Shown: one piece after another, positions 17,120 through 27,025 of the stretch
Layout of the letters: every line of letters begins with the position of its first letter
Numbering within the stretch: position 1 is the first letter of the stretch
Notes under the pieces: model-generated
What the model was told of the DNA's origin: nothing
The model's input: only the letters and a program-made list of their open reading frames with translations
Database searches by the model: none
Position numbers and translations under genes: made by a program
From: CAWJLS01 sp963843755
GTDB taxonomy: Bacteria > Acidobacteriota > Thermoanaerobaculia > Multivoradales > DATKCC01
Reading direction: 5' to 3'
Length of the DNA: 64,000 nt
Assembly: GCA_963843755.1 (NCBI GenBank)
Contig: CAWJLS010000003.1
Span: 1 to 64,000 of the forward strand

Positions 17120-19223
17120 TCACTCGCCGGTCCAGCGGGCCAGCCAGCCGAGCACCGTGTCGTGCCACAGGATGCTGTTGGCCGGGCTGAGCACCCAGTG
17201 GCTCTCCTCCGGGAAGTACAGGAGCTCGCTCGGGATGCCCCGGCGCTGGAGGGCGGTGAATGCGCCCAGGCCCTGGCTCTCCGGGATGCGGTAGTCGTGG
17301 CCGCCGTGGATCACCAGCATCGGCGTCTGCCAACGGTCGACGAAGTCCACCGGGTTGACCTTTTCGTAGGTCTCCGGCGTCTTCCAGTAGGGCCCGCCGA
17401 ACTCCCACTCCGGGAACCAGAGCTCTTCGGTCGAGTAGTACATCATCCGCTGGTCGAAGACCCCGTCGTGGTTGACCAGGCAATCGAACCGGTCCGGCCA
17501 GTTACCGGCGATCCAGTTGATCATGAAGCCGCCGTAGGAGGCGCCGAGGGCGCAGATGCGCTGCCCGTCCATGTAGGGGAACTGCTCGAGCGCCGCCGCC
17601 AGCCCCTTCTGGAGGTCGACCAGCGGCTTGCCTCCCCAGTCGCCGCTGATCGAGTCGGTGAACGCCTGGCCGTAGCCGGTCGAGCCGTGGAAGTCGATCA
17701 TCACCGCGGCGTACCCGGCGCCGGCGTAGATCTCCGGGTTCCAGCGGTAGTGGAAGTGGTTGCTGAACGAGCCCTGGGGTCCGCCGTGGATCAGGAAGGC
17801 GATCGGATAGCTGACCTTCGGGTCGAAATCGACCGGCGCCACCACGTAGCCGTGCACCGGCTCCCCGTTCCAGCCCGGGAAGCTGAACTGCTTGAAGGAT
17901 CCGAAGCGGATGTGGGCGAGGCGGTCGGCGTTGACCTCGGTCAGGCGCTCCGGGTCGCCACCGCCGAGATCGAGCCGGTAGAGGTCGGCCGGCGCGTCCA
18001 GGGTGTCCCGCGCGAAGACCACCGTCCCCACGCCCGCCATCTGGGCCGAGCTCAGGTGGCCGTCGGAGACCAGCTCGCGTACCGAGCCGTCCGCGGGGTC
18101 GATGGCGAACAGGCCGACCTGGCCGAGGTTCTCGGCCGTGGCGTAGAGCGTTCCGCCGTCCGGCGCCCAGAAGATCGAGCCGGGCGAACGGTCCCACTCC
18201 TCGGTCAGCACCCGTGGCGGCCCGGCCGGCCCGCTCTCACCCCACGGCATCAGGACGACGCGGAAGCGGTCCGCCTCGAAGCGCGGCCGCGCCATGGCCA
18301 GGTAGGCCAGCGTCTTGCCGTCCGGCGAGAACACCGGCTGGGTGTCCCAGGCGCGGTTCCGGGTCGGTCACCTTGGTCGGCTGCGCGGAGCCATCGGCCG
18401 GCGCCAGGTAGAGGTCGAAATCGGTCGACCAGGCCTCTTCGGCTCCGACCACGCGGGAGGCGAAGACGAGCCCGTGACCATCCGGAGTCCAGGACACCTC
18501 CTCCATGCCGCCGAACGGCTTCGACGGCACGTCGCCGTCGAGACCGCGGCTGACCCAGATCGCGTCGCCGGCGCCCGCCTTCGGCTTCGCCGGCACGACG
18601 AAGAGCTGACCCCGGCGGCCGTCGCCCCAGGTGTCCCAATGGCGAACGAACAGCCCCTTGTAGAGGTGCGCATCCGCCTTGCTGTCCGCCTGCGCCGCCA
18701 GCCGGTCGGCCGTGCACTGGACGTCCTGGCAGTCGATGAAGACGTCGAGGCTGACCGCCAGCCGCGTGCCGTCCGGTGACAGGACGAAGCCGGCCACGTC
18801 GAGCGGCAGGCCGGTCACCTGCTGGGCCTCCCCGCCCGCCAGCGGCAGGCGCCAGACCTGGGACGAGCCGCTCCGGCCCGACAGGAAGTAGATCCACGCG
18901 CCGTCCGGCGACCAGCGGGGCGAGCTGTCTCCCGCCGGGTCCGTGGTCAACTGCCGCGGCTCTCCGCCGGCGAGCGGCACCATCCAGAGATCGGTCCTCC
19001 CCCGATCGGCGTCCAGGTCGGTGGTCCGCAGAACATAGGCCACGGACCGGCCGTCCGGTGAGACCTGCGGATCGGACACCCGGGCCATGGTGACCAGGTC
19101 GTGGACGTTGAACGGATGGGAGTCGTCGGCGGCGTGGACCGGCAGCGCGGCGAACGCCAGGGCGGCGAGCACGACGCATCGGACGGTCAGGGAGCCGGTG
19201 ATCGATCGGGGACGAGAACGCAT
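17120..19223 (-). pseudogene. S9 prolyl oligopeptidase-like peptidase, split by one frameshift
   Basis: Start ATG 19223 (MRSRPRSITG...) with AGGAGA 6 bases upstream and a cleavable signal ending PVHAAD. Frame 1 gives the beta-propeller (VSPDGRSVAYVLR, WSPDGAWIYFLSG, LSPDGTRLAV) to about 18360; frame 2 continues with VFSPDGKTLAYLAMARPRF and the hydrolase domain: GASYGGF nucleophile, HGGHDYRIP acid, EESHW base. Deleting one C in the CCGCGCC stretch near 18355 restores ...TDPERAWDTQPVFSPDG. The joined protein is about 700 aa, normal for the family. All catalytic residues are intact, so this is probably either a very recent mutation or an assembly indel. Confidence 0.85.
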
Positions 19224-19397
19224 CGGAATCTCCTGGTGGCTGATGGGCTGGAAGCTGATGGGACCGCGCGTCGGGGCGCGGCGTCGACGCGGGAGCGGCG
19301 CCGGCATTATCTCACTGCATCTCCCTGCCCGCGCTGCCGCGCAGGCTCCCGGGCACGGCCACGCAGGCTCCCGGGCACCGCCGCGCAGGCACCCGGG

Positions 19398-20807
19398 TCA
19401 GAGATATCCGAGGGCGTGGAGCGACTCGCGAAGCCGCTTGCCCGCCCGTTCGCGCACCATCGCCCTGGCGACGATCGACCGGGCCCGGACACCGCGCATG
19501 GCATGGCGCAGCCGCCGGAGCCGGTCGGGGTGCTCGGCGGACAGGTTGTGTTGCTCGCCCGGATCGTCCAGCAGGTCGTAGAGCCGGGGCTTCTTACCGC
19601 CGGACCAGATCGCCTTCCAGCGGCCGCGCCGGACGGAGATCTGGCGCAGCCCCTGGCTGACCACGAGGCGGGTCGTGTCGTCCAGCAGGTCGATGCCGTC
19701 GGTCGTGACCTCGTGGCCGAGGTCGTCCAACCCGAGCAGGTCGAGGGCGGTGGGCAGGACGTCGACCGTCGACACCGGCCGGTCGAGGACCACCCCGCGG
19801 GGACAGCCGGGGCAGCGGATCATCAGGGGCACGTGGATCTGGTCCGCCGTCTGGCCGTTGTCGTGGCTGAAGTAGAAGCCGTGGTCCGCTTCGAGCGCCT
19901 CGCCGTGATCGGCGGTCAGGATGAGCAGGCTGGCGTCCAGCAGGCCCCGCTCGCGCAGGCCCCGGATCAGGCGGCCGACCTCCCGGTCGAGAAACCGGAC
20001 CTCGGCGGCGTAGCGGCCCAGGTAGTCGCGGGCGTCCTCCGAAGGCCTGCGGAACCCAGCCTGCTGGTAGCCGGCCACGCCCCCCTTGCCCGACTGGTCG
20101 CCCCGGTCGAGGAGCGGCACCGGCCGGGGGGTGCTGCCGAACCGGTCGTCCGGGAACATCTCTCGGAACTCCTTCGGCGGCCGGTACGGCCCATGGGGGT
20201 CCAGGTAGTGGACCCAGAGGAACAGCCGCCCGCCCGCCTCCAGGCTCCCGAGATCCCGGTCGACCGCGTGCAACGCCGCCTCGGTCATCGAATCGGCGTG
20301 GACCTTGACCCTCTTGCCCAACGGATCGAGCAACCGGTACTTGTCGAAGCCGTGCTCGAAGCCGTTGCCCGGCGAGAGCACCGGGTTGGCGACCAGGGCC
20401 CGGGTGTGGAACCCCTCCGCCTGGAGCAGGGTCGCCAGCGTCGGCAGGGCCGGCGGCAGCACGTGGTTGTTGACCAGCACGCCGGAGCGGTGCGGCACGA
20501 GGCCGCTCAGAAAGCCGGTGACCCCGGGCGTGGTCTCGTCGGCCACCGAGCTGGCCTGGCTGAACCGGGTCGACTCCGCGGCCAGCTCCTCCAGCCTCGG
20601 CGTCAACGGCACCCCGACCCGCTCGGTGAACGAATGATCGGCGCGCCAGGTGTCGACGGTGACCAGGATCAGGTGCCGGGCGGCAGGCAGGCGGTCGAGC
20701 CGTCCGCACCCGAGGGCGAGCAGTGTCGACGCTCCGAGCAGCAGGCTCAGAAAGGCTTGCGCGCGGCGCCACCGGCCCCGTCCATGCTTTCGTGACATCT
20801 TCACCAT
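19398..20807 (-). CDS. Sulfatase-like hydrolase (lipoprotein), no FGly motif
   Basis: 469 aa from ATG 20807; ATG 20798 is an alternative. Signal with lipobox LALGC. Alkaline phosphatase-superfamily landmarks: VTVDTWRADH (metal Asp pair), HYLDPHGPYRPP, ADHGEALEADHG. The sulfatase consensus C-x-P-x-R is absent; at the nucleophile position the sequence is DETTPGVTGFLSG, with Thr aligned to the formylglycine Cys, as in phospho- or phosphoglycerol-transferring relatives. It ends in LHALGYL, a tail shared with three other genes in this window. The gene diverges from the GT2 gene at 20867. A role in modifying surface polymers is suggested by context; substrate unknown. Confidence 0.8.
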   Translation of the reverse strand: MVKMSRKHGRGRWRRAQAFLSLLLGASTLLALGCGRLDRLPAARHLILVTVDTWRADHSFTERVGVPLTPRLEELAAESTRFSQASSVADETTPGVTGFLSGLVPHRSGVLVNNHVLPPALPTLATLLQAEGFHTRALVANPVLSPGNGFEHGFDKYRLLDPLGKRVKVHADSMTEAALHAVDRDLGSLEAGGRLFLWVHYLDPHGPYRPPKEFREMFPDDRFGSTPRPVPLLDRGDQSGKGGVAGYQQAGFRRPSEDARDYLGRYAAEVRFLDREVGRLIRGLRERGLLDASLLILTADHGEALEADHGFYFSHDNGQTADQIHVPLMIRCPGCPRGVVLDRPVSTVDVLPTALDLLGLDDLGHEVTTDGIDLLDDTTRLVVSQGLRQISVRRGRWKAIWSGGKKPRLYDLLDDPGEQHNLSAEHPDRLRRLRHAMRGVRARSIVARAMVRERAGKRLRESLHALGYL

Positions 20808-20866
20808 AAGAGGATACAGTCCCGGCGACGGAAACCCCAAGAACCCTGGAGCACAAGCCTTACCCC

Positions 20867-21607
20867 ATGTCGGAACGCGTCATCGTCGTCATGCCGGCCT
20901 ACAACGCGGCAGCCACCCTCGAGCAGACCCTCGCCCGGCTGCCGAACGACTGCTGTGACGAGGTGATCGTCGTCGACGACGCCAGCACCGACGCCACGAT
21001 CGAGGTCGCCGAGCGCCTGCCGGTCACCCTGATCCGCCACGAGCAGAACCTGGGGTACGGCGGCAACCAGAAGACCTGCTACCGCGAGGCGCTCGCCCGC
21101 GGTGCCGATTTCGTGGCGATGGTCCACCCGGACGATCAGTACGACCCGCGGCTGGTGCCGGCCGCGGTCCAGATCCTCCGCCTCGGGGTGCTCGACCTGG
21201 TCCTGGGCAACCGGATCCGCACCCGGGCCGAGGCGCTCTCCGGCGGCATGCCCCGGATCAAGTACCTGGCCAACCGCGGCCTGACCATCCTGGAGAACGT
21301 CCTCACCGGCCAGAACCTGGGCGAATGGCACAGCGGCTTCCGCGCCTACTCCCGCGCCCTGCTCGAGTCGATCCCGTTCCAGCGCAACTCGAACGACTTC
21401 GTCTTCGACTCCCAGCTCCTGCTCCAGGCGGTCCACTTCGGCTTCCGTCTCGGAGACGTCCCCATGCCGGTCCGCTACTTCAAGAACGCCTCGAGCATCA
21501 GCGTCCGCCGCGCCGGCTCCTACGCGCTGGAGACCCTCGGCTCGCTCAGCGCCTGGTACCTGCACCGCCTGCGGTTGCGCCGGAGCCCGCTGTTCGAGCC
21601 GCTCTGA
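20867..21607 (+). CDS. Family 2 glycosyltransferase (dolichyl/undecaprenyl-phosphate sugar synthase type)
   Basis: 246 aa. GT-A fold: VIVVMPAYNAAATLEQTL, first acidic motif IVVDDASTD, HEQNLGYGGNQKTCYREAL, and the DxD-like HPDDQYDP that holds the metal-nucleotide. The C-terminal part (GEWHSGFRAYSRALL, FVFDSQLLLQAVHFGF) matches polyprenyl-phosphate glycosyltransferases without a membrane anchor. It probably supplies a lipid-linked sugar, fitting the GT39-like membrane transferase encoded convergently; the two 3' ends overlap by 62 bases. Confidence 0.88.
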   Translation: MSERVIVVMPAYNAAATLEQTLARLPNDCCDEVIVVDDASTDATIEVAERLPVTLIRHEQNLGYGGNQKTCYREALARGADFVAMVHPDDQYDPRLVPAAVQILRLGVLDLVLGNRIRTRAEALSGGMPRIKYLANRGLTILENVLTGQNLGEWHSGFRAYSRALLESIPFQRNSNDFVFDSQLLLQAVHFGFRLGDVPMPVRYFKNASSISVRRAGSYALETLGSLSAWYLHRLRLRRSPLFEPL

Positions 21608-23399
21608 GCGCCGCCGCGCGCTTCGCGGACCGCGCGCCGCGCACAACCGCCAGGTCCCACACCAGAACGGTACCGGAGGTGAGCTGGGGCGGCCCCCAGG
21701 CAGCCCGCAGCGAGTGATCCAGCCGCCGACCGGCAGTGAGCCGGGCGTGCCGCTGCTCGGCGCTCTCCGGCTGCGGAGCACGCCCTCGCAGCACCTCCTC
21801 CTCCACCTCCCAGCGTCTCCGCCGGTCGAGGTCGAGCGCCACGAACCGGGCACTCGAGCCGAGCAGGTCGGCCGGCTTCGCGCCCACTCGGGTCGAGAAC
21901 GCCAACCGCGGGTCGAAGATCCACGGCTCCAGCGTCCCCAGGACCAGAGGGCGACGGTGAACCCGCCAGAGGGCGATCTCGAGGCGGGCGCTGCCGTTGT
22001 ACGGCTTGGGCTGAATGGCGACCACCGCCCCAGCCCCCGGCTCGCGCCGTAGCATCCGGTAGGCAGCGGGCACCATCTGGTCGGGAAGCAGCGGGCTCGG
22101 GAGGTCAAAGCCGATCGCCGCGTCGCTGGCGGCGCACGGCCCGAGCCGGAGTGCCGGATCGCTCAGGTAGGGGTTGGTGACCACGAGCGCAGCCACCACA
22201 CCGGCGCCGAGCACCGCTCCGGCCCACCGGACCCCCGAGCGACCGCCCTCCCCTGCCGGCCGCCCGCTCCCGAAGCCGTCCCAGAGCCGGACAAGACCAA
22301 AGGAGAACCAGAGGAGGTAGCTCGGCAGCGCGATCAGCAGGTAGCGCCCACAAATGACCGGTACCCGGACCCCGTACGGCTCCATGACCAGGAGAGCGGC
22401 CACCAGCGCCAGCACCGGACACAGCGTGAACAGCGCCAGCCGGCGGCGCCGGCGCCACAGTAACGCCAGCCCGGCGCCGGTGATCAGCCAGAAGCAGATG
22501 GCGATCCACGGCGACGGGGTTCCGGCGAACAGGAGGCCGACGCCATCCGCAGTCTCGAGGACGATCGGCCGCCCATCCGCCTTCTTCCGCAGAACCTCCA
22601 GGAAGGTCCCTGCCGCCGGCACCAGAAAGGCGGCGAAGCAGAGTCCCAGCAGAGTCCCCGCGGCCACCAGGCGGGCGAGGCCGGGACGCCGGGTTCCGCT
22701 GCCGCCATGCCCGCACCGGCTGCCCGCCAGGCGGCGGGCGCCCAGGTCCCCCGCCGCGTAAGCCAGCGGCGCGGCGACGAACGGTCCCGCCCCGGGATGG
22801 AACCAGGCCGCCGCCGCCGCGGAGACGGCGTAGCCGATCACCCAACCCCAATCTCTTCGACGGGAGCCGACCTCGCCCTCCCACCAGCGCCAGAAGCAGA
22901 CCAGCGCGAGCTGCCCGAGCAGGGCGACGACCGCGTACGGCCGGGCGATCCGGCTGTAGAAGGCCAGCGACGGCGAGAGTGCGATCGCCCAGGCGAAGAC
23001 CAGAGCGCTCCGCCGGCCGACCGCCCTGGCCGCGACCGGCGGGACGGCGACGAGCGTGACCAGGCCGGCGACGATGCTCGGCAGACGCACGGCGAGCTCG
23101 GTCAGAGGCCGGCCTGTGAGAACCAGCAGCCGGAGGTAGGCCGTCAACGGGATGCAATTGTCCGTGACGCGGTAGGTCGTGAGGATCTTCGGCAGGTCCC
23201 AGGCGAGGGCCGTCCGCACCGCATGGACCTCGTCCCCCCAGATCACCTGGCCGCCGAGCCCCCAGAAGCGGAGGACCATACCCACGACGATCGGCGGCAG
23301 CAGCACGAGGAGCCAGCGCGCCCACCGGCGGCGAGCGGCTGCATCCCCACCCCGAGCGGGTCGGTCCTCGTCCAGCGATCGAGTCGACTGTTCAGGCAT
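21546..23399 (-). CDS. GT39-like (PMT/ArnT) integral membrane glycosyltransferase
   Basis: 617 aa from ATG 23399, after GGGAGA; the frame is open to 24068, but that part is antisense to a sulfatase gene. About ten hydrophobic segments begin with WLLVLLPPIVVGMVLRF. The first loop holds VIWGDEVHAVRTAL, the acidic motif expected in GT-C enzymes that use lipid-linked sugars. A soluble C-terminal domain follows (from about residue 420). Such enzymes transfer sugar from polyprenyl phosphate to protein, lipid A or other surface acceptors. The Ala/Arg-rich last 30 residues overlap the end of the GT2 gene and may be less conserved. Confidence 0.8.
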   Translation of the reverse strand: MPEQSTRSLDEDRPARGGDAAARRRWARWLLVLLPPIVVGMVLRFWGLGGQVIWGDEVHAVRTALAWDLPKILTTYRVTDNCIPLTAYLRLLVLTGRPLTELAVRLPSIVAGLVTLVAVPPVAARAVGRRSALVFAWAIALSPSLAFYSRIARPYAVVALLGQLALVCFWRWWEGEVGSRRRDWGWVIGYAVSAAAAAWFHPGAGPFVAAPLAYAAGDLGARRLAGSRCGHGGSGTRRPGLARLVAAGTLLGLCFAAFLVPAAGTFLEVLRKKADGRPIVLETADGVGLLFAGTPSPWIAICFWLITGAGLALLWRRRRRLALFTLCPVLALVAALLVMEPYGVRVPVICGRYLLIALPSYLLWFSFGLVRLWDGFGSGRPAGEGGRSGVRWAGAVLGAGVVAALVVTNPYLSDPALRLGPCAASDAAIGFDLPSPLLPDQMVPAAYRMLRREPGAGAVVAIQPKPYNGSARLEIALWRVHRRPLVLGTLEPWIFDPRLAFSTRVGAKPADLLGSSARFVALDLDRRRRWEVEEEVLRGRAPQPESAEQRHARLTAGRRLDHSLRAAWGPPQLTSGTVLVWDLAVVRGARSAKRAAALRAARTAGSGATAGGAGTRR

Positions 23400-23645
23400 C
23401 GTGTCTCCCGGGCGGCAGTTGGATCGGACGGCGGGTGTCCCGGAGTTCGGACGGCGGCGACACGTTATGCCAAACGAGCATGCCCTGCTAGTATCGCAGA
23501 GGACTTGGAAATCCTGGTGCCCGGCCCGGCCCGGGACGCTCCGAGAACCGGGTGGTCTCCTTGCACGGACCCACCCGTGGGAGAATCTTGTTCCGGACGG
23601 ACAGACCGACGTACTATCCGACCGTTTCCGAGCTCCCGCCTGCCG

Positions 23646-24005
23646 ATGCGCCCGAACCGACGACACCTTCCCGTGCTCCTGGGGGGCTTGCTGGTGTCGA
23701 TCCTCGGGATCTGGAGTTGCCGGCCGGCGGAGCCACCGCGAACGGTCGTCCTGGTCGCCATCGACACCCTCCGCGCCGATCACCTCCCGAGCTACGACTA
23801 CCCCCGTTTCATCACGCCGTTCCTGTCGGCGCTCGCCGAGAACGGCACGCTGTTCGAGATTGCCACCTCGTCCTGCTCCCACAAGGCACCGAGCCACGCC
23901 TCGATCTTCACCGGCCTCCATCCTCCGCAGCACCGCCTGCTCGAGAACGGCCAGCCGATCGCACCCGATTACACCGATAAGCTGAAGGCACTGGGGTACC
24001 TGTGA
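23646..24005 (+). pseudogene. Sulfatase-like protein reduced to N-terminus plus C-terminal tail
   Basis: 119 aa from ATG 23646. Lipoprotein-type signal (IWSC), then VVLVAIDTLRADHLPSYDY and the nucleophile region SCSHKAPSHASIFTGLHPP, exactly the start of a sulfatase-like protein. After LLENGQPIAPDYTD the sequence goes straight to KLKALGYL and stops, the tail that full-length members carry about 340 residues later. The whole middle, including the second metal-binding half (HYxDPH, ADHGE), is missing in frame. Lys occupies the nucleophile position that is Thr in the neighbours. Catalysis is not possible; it could be a remnant or a small exported protein. The next gene starts at the GTGA overlap. 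Confidence 0.7.
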
Positions 24006-25465
24006 GCCGAGCCGAGACAACCCTTCTCCAACCGTGTTCGCCCGAGGCCACGCACGCGCCGGCCTCACACCTGGCCTCGTTCCTCCCGGCCGTGCTCCTG
24101 TCGGTCTCCCTGCTCCTCACCGGGTGCGGCGGCTCCGGGCGCTCCCCCGGCGGCGGCTCCGAGGCCTCGCCCAACGTCATCCTGATCCTGGTCGACACGC
24201 TCCGTGCGCAGGATCTGGGGCTCTACGGCTACGACCGGGAGACCAGCCCGAACCTCGCCCGCCTGGTCCGGGACGGGGCCCTGTTCGAAGACGCGCGGTC
24301 GCAGGCGCCCTGCACCTACCCGTCGGCCAACTCGATCCTGACGGGGCGCCACCCGGTGCGGTTCCTCGGCCAGAAGAACGGGGCCATGGGAATCCCGCCG
24401 CAGATCCCCTCGCTGGCGGAGATCCTCGGCGCGAAGGGCTACGCAACCGTCGCGGTCACCGCCAGCCCGATCGTCCGCAAGAACCCGACCAAGTACAACC
24501 CCACGGGCGGCTTCTCCCGCGGGTTCGACATCTTCGACGAGCGCTGCCTCTGGGACCACGCCGCCTGTCTGAACGGCTTCGCCCTCGACTACGCCAAGAT
24601 CCTCCGGCAACCGTTCTTCCTCTACCTCCACTACATGGACCCGCACAGCCCGCTCAAGATCCCCGAGGACTGGCCTCGACGGATCGCCACGACGCCGTAC
24701 CACGGCAAGTGGTTCGTCGAGAAGGGCCTGCTGGCACCGATCGCCGAGCAGCTCTACGGCCCGAAGAAGAACATTCCGGTCGACTCCCGCGACATACGCC
24801 ACCTCGTCGACCTCTACGACGAGGAGATCGCCTATTTCGACCATCAGCTCGGGCTCCTCCTGGACGGCCTGAACGACCGGGGCCTGCTAGAGACCACGCT
24901 GATCGTCCTGGTCGCCGATCACGGCGAGGAGTTCCTCGAGCACGGACACATCAAGCACTGCCACAGCCTGTTCGACACGGAGATCAAGACGCCGCTGCTG
25001 ATCCGCCCGCCCGGACCGCTCTCTGCCGACACCGGCGCCTCGGACCGCGCGCCCCGCCGGATCAACGCCGAGGTCGCCAACCTGGACGTCGCGCCCACCA
25101 TTGTCGACTACGCCGGCATCGACCCCGCCGAGCTCGGCCTGGAGGCGCCCAGCCTCCGCCCGGTGATCGAGGGCGGTCCGCCGCCCGACGCGATTCAGGT
25201 GTCGAGCTGGGGACCCTTGCGGGCGGCCAAGCAGGGGCGCTTCAAGCTCATCCTCAACCTCTCCGACGGCTCGATGCAGCTCTACGACGTGGTCGCCGAC
25301 CCGGGCGAGACCGCCGACGTCCAGAAAGACCACCCGGACGCGGTCCGCTCGCTGCGCTCGATCATCCGTACCTGGGTGAGCACCGCCGGCAAAGGCTCCG
25401 AGCAGCAGATCCACGAAGGGACCGAGGCGCAGGAGCGGCTCAAGGCGCTGGGGTATCTCCAGTGA
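24002..25465 (+). CDS. Sulfatase-like hydrolase (lipoprotein)
   Basis: 487 aa, GTG start overlapping the preceding stop (GTGA). Signal with LLTGC lipobox. ILILVDTLRAQDLGLYGYDRETSPNLARL, then APCTYPSANSILTG, HYMDPHSPLKIP, LVADHGEEFLEHGHIKHC. The C-x-P-x-R motif is missing; Thr of C-T-Y-P-S lines up with the catalytic Cys and the Arg is Ala. Tail: LKALGYLQ. The next, closely related sulfatase gene again starts in a GTGA overlap, and both share the insertion PPQIPSLAEILGAKGY...TASPIVRKNPTK / PPEIPSIAEIL...SASPIVRATPSR, so they are tandem duplicates. Same-operon duplication suggests related but distinct substrates. Confidence 0.85.
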   Translation: MSRAETTLLQPCSPEATHAPASHLASFLPAVLLSVSLLLTGCGGSGRSPGGGSEASPNVILILVDTLRAQDLGLYGYDRETSPNLARLVRDGALFEDARSQAPCTYPSANSILTGRHPVRFLGQKNGAMGIPPQIPSLAEILGAKGYATVAVTASPIVRKNPTKYNPTGGFSRGFDIFDERCLWDHAACLNGFALDYAKILRQPFFLYLHYMDPHSPLKIPEDWPRRIATTPYHGKWFVEKGLLAPIAEQLYGPKKNIPVDSRDIRHLVDLYDEEIAYFDHQLGLLLDGLNDRGLLETTLIVLVADHGEEFLEHGHIKHCHSLFDTEIKTPLLIRPPGPLSADTGASDRAPRRINAEVANLDVAPTIVDYAGIDPAELGLEAPSLRPVIEGGPPPDAIQVSSWGPLRAAKQGRFKLILNLSDGSMQLYDVVADPGETADVQKDHPDAVRSLRSIIRTWVSTAGKGSEQQIHEGTEAQERLKALGYLQ

Positions 25466-26862
25466 CCCGCCACACCCCCCTCTGCCGACCCCGGCTGCCT
25501 GCCCGCGGCGCCCTGGCGATCACGGTGCTCGCCCTGGCCCTCGTCACCACCGGGTGCTCCCGAGACGACGCCGCCGACGGTTCGCACTGGAACGTGGTCT
25601 TCGTGATGGTCGACACCCTGCGCGCCGACCACCTCTCCCTTTTCGGCTACGACCGGGAGACCAGTCCGGGCCTCGAACGGCTCGCGGATTCGTCCTACGT
25701 CTTCCCGACCGCGACCAGCCAGGCCGGCTGCACCTACCCTTCGGTCAACTCGCTGCTGACCTCGAAGTACGCCAGCCACTTCGAGGTTCCCGGCAAGCAA
25801 ATCTCCTTCGTCATCCCGCCGGAGATCCCGTCGATCGCCGAGATCCTCAGCGACTACGGCTACGACACGACCGCCATCTCGGCCTCACCGATCGTGCGGG
25901 CGACGCCGTCGCGAGCGAACCGCCACGGAGGGTTCGGCCGCGGGTTCAGCGTGTTCGACGAGGAGTGCCTGGAGAAAGACGCCTCCTGCGTGGACGCCCG
26001 TGCGGAAACCCTGCTCAGCTCGCTCGAGGAGCCCTTCTTCCTCTACCTCCACTACTTCGACCCCCACGGCCCCTACCACCCGCCGCTTTTCCACGTGCGC
26101 GCCTTTCCCGACGCCGGCCCGATCTCGCGGCGCTTCATCGCCAACGGCAACCTCTGGCCCATCGTTCGGATGATCTACCACGGCGCCCCGGACCTCGGCC
26201 TGACCGACACGGAGATCGCCCAGCTCCGCACCCTCTACGACGAAGAGATCGTCCACTGGGACTGGACCTTCTCCAAGTTCCTCCACCGCCTCGAGACCCA
26301 AGGTCTGCTCGACCACACGATCCTGGTCCTGGTCGCCGACCACGGCGAGGAGATCCTCGACCACGGCTACATCTCCCACTGCCGGGACCTGGCCTTCCAG
26401 ACCCTGATCCACACCCCCATGCTCTGGCGCATCCCCGGCCTCCCCGGCGGCGTCCGCCAGGCCCGGGTCGAGAACCTGGACGTGGTGCCGACCCTGCTCG
26501 ACTACCTGGGCATCCCGACCGACGGGCTCGGCCTCGAAGGCAAGAGCCTCCGGCCGGTGATCGAGCACGACCGCCAGATCCACCGCTACGTGTTTGCTGC
26601 CCAGGGCAAGAGCCGCGTCGTCTCCGACGGGCGGTGGAAGCTGCTCTACAACATCGAGTCGGCGACCGGAGAGCTGTTCGACCTGGCGAACGACCCGGGG
26701 GAGACCCGGGACCTGGCGGCCGAACACCCGGAGGAAGCGGGGCGGCTCCGGGAGGTGCTGTTCCGCTGGATCCACCACCTGGAGGGGGCGGTCGGCTCCG
26801 ACGAGGCGCTCCGCCGCGCCCAGGACACGGAGAACGCGCTCAAGGCGGTCGGGTACCTGTAG
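25462..26862 (+). CDS. Sulfatase-like hydrolase (lipoprotein), paralogue of the preceding gene
   Basis: 466 aa, GTG start in a GTGA overlap. Lipobox TTGC. FVMVDTLRADHLSLFGYDRETSP, then AGCTYPSVNSLLTS (Thr in the nucleophile position), HYFDPHGPYHPP, LVADHGEEILDHGYISHC. The Cys of the FGly motif is one position off and there is no Arg, so sulfatase maturation by FGE is not expected. It ends LKAVGYL. Both paralogues keep Cys pairs around DEECLEKDASC / DERCLWDHAAC that may form a disulfide in the exported enzyme. Confidence 0.85.
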   Translation: MTRHTPLCRPRLPARGALAITVLALALVTTGCSRDDAADGSHWNVVFVMVDTLRADHLSLFGYDRETSPGLERLADSSYVFPTATSQAGCTYPSVNSLLTSKYASHFEVPGKQISFVIPPEIPSIAEILSDYGYDTTAISASPIVRATPSRANRHGGFGRGFSVFDEECLEKDASCVDARAETLLSSLEEPFFLYLHYFDPHGPYHPPLFHVRAFPDAGPISRRFIANGNLWPIVRMIYHGAPDLGLTDTEIAQLRTLYDEEIVHWDWTFSKFLHRLETQGLLDHTILVLVADHGEEILDHGYISHCRDLAFQTLIHTPMLWRIPGLPGGVRQARVENLDVVPTLLDYLGIPTDGLGLEGKSLRPVIEHDRQIHRYVFAAQGKSRVVSDGRWKLLYNIESATGELFDLANDPGETRDLAAEHPEEAGRLREVLFRWIHHLEGAVGSDEALRRAQDTENALKAVGYL

Positions 26863-27025
26863 GAGCCCCGCAGAGGCCGACCTCGTGACGGCTGAGGCCC
26901 GTCTCCCGGACCCCCGGCGTCGCCGTTCCGATCGACCTGGATGATCCGCAGGTTCTCCCCAACAGCTCCCCCGCCTCCTCCCGGACCCGGCCTCGATCGA
27001 TTCACGGCAGGGCGTCGTTGAGGTC

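Noticed and set aside
19398..20807. Arylsulfatase activity
   Set aside because: The C-x-P-x-R motif needed for formylglycine is missing; Thr stands in the nucleophile position.
21546..24068. 840-residue reading of the GT39-like gene from 24068
   Set aside because: The extra 223 residues are antisense to the truncated sulfatase, while ATG 23399 has a ribosome site and begins at the family N-terminus.
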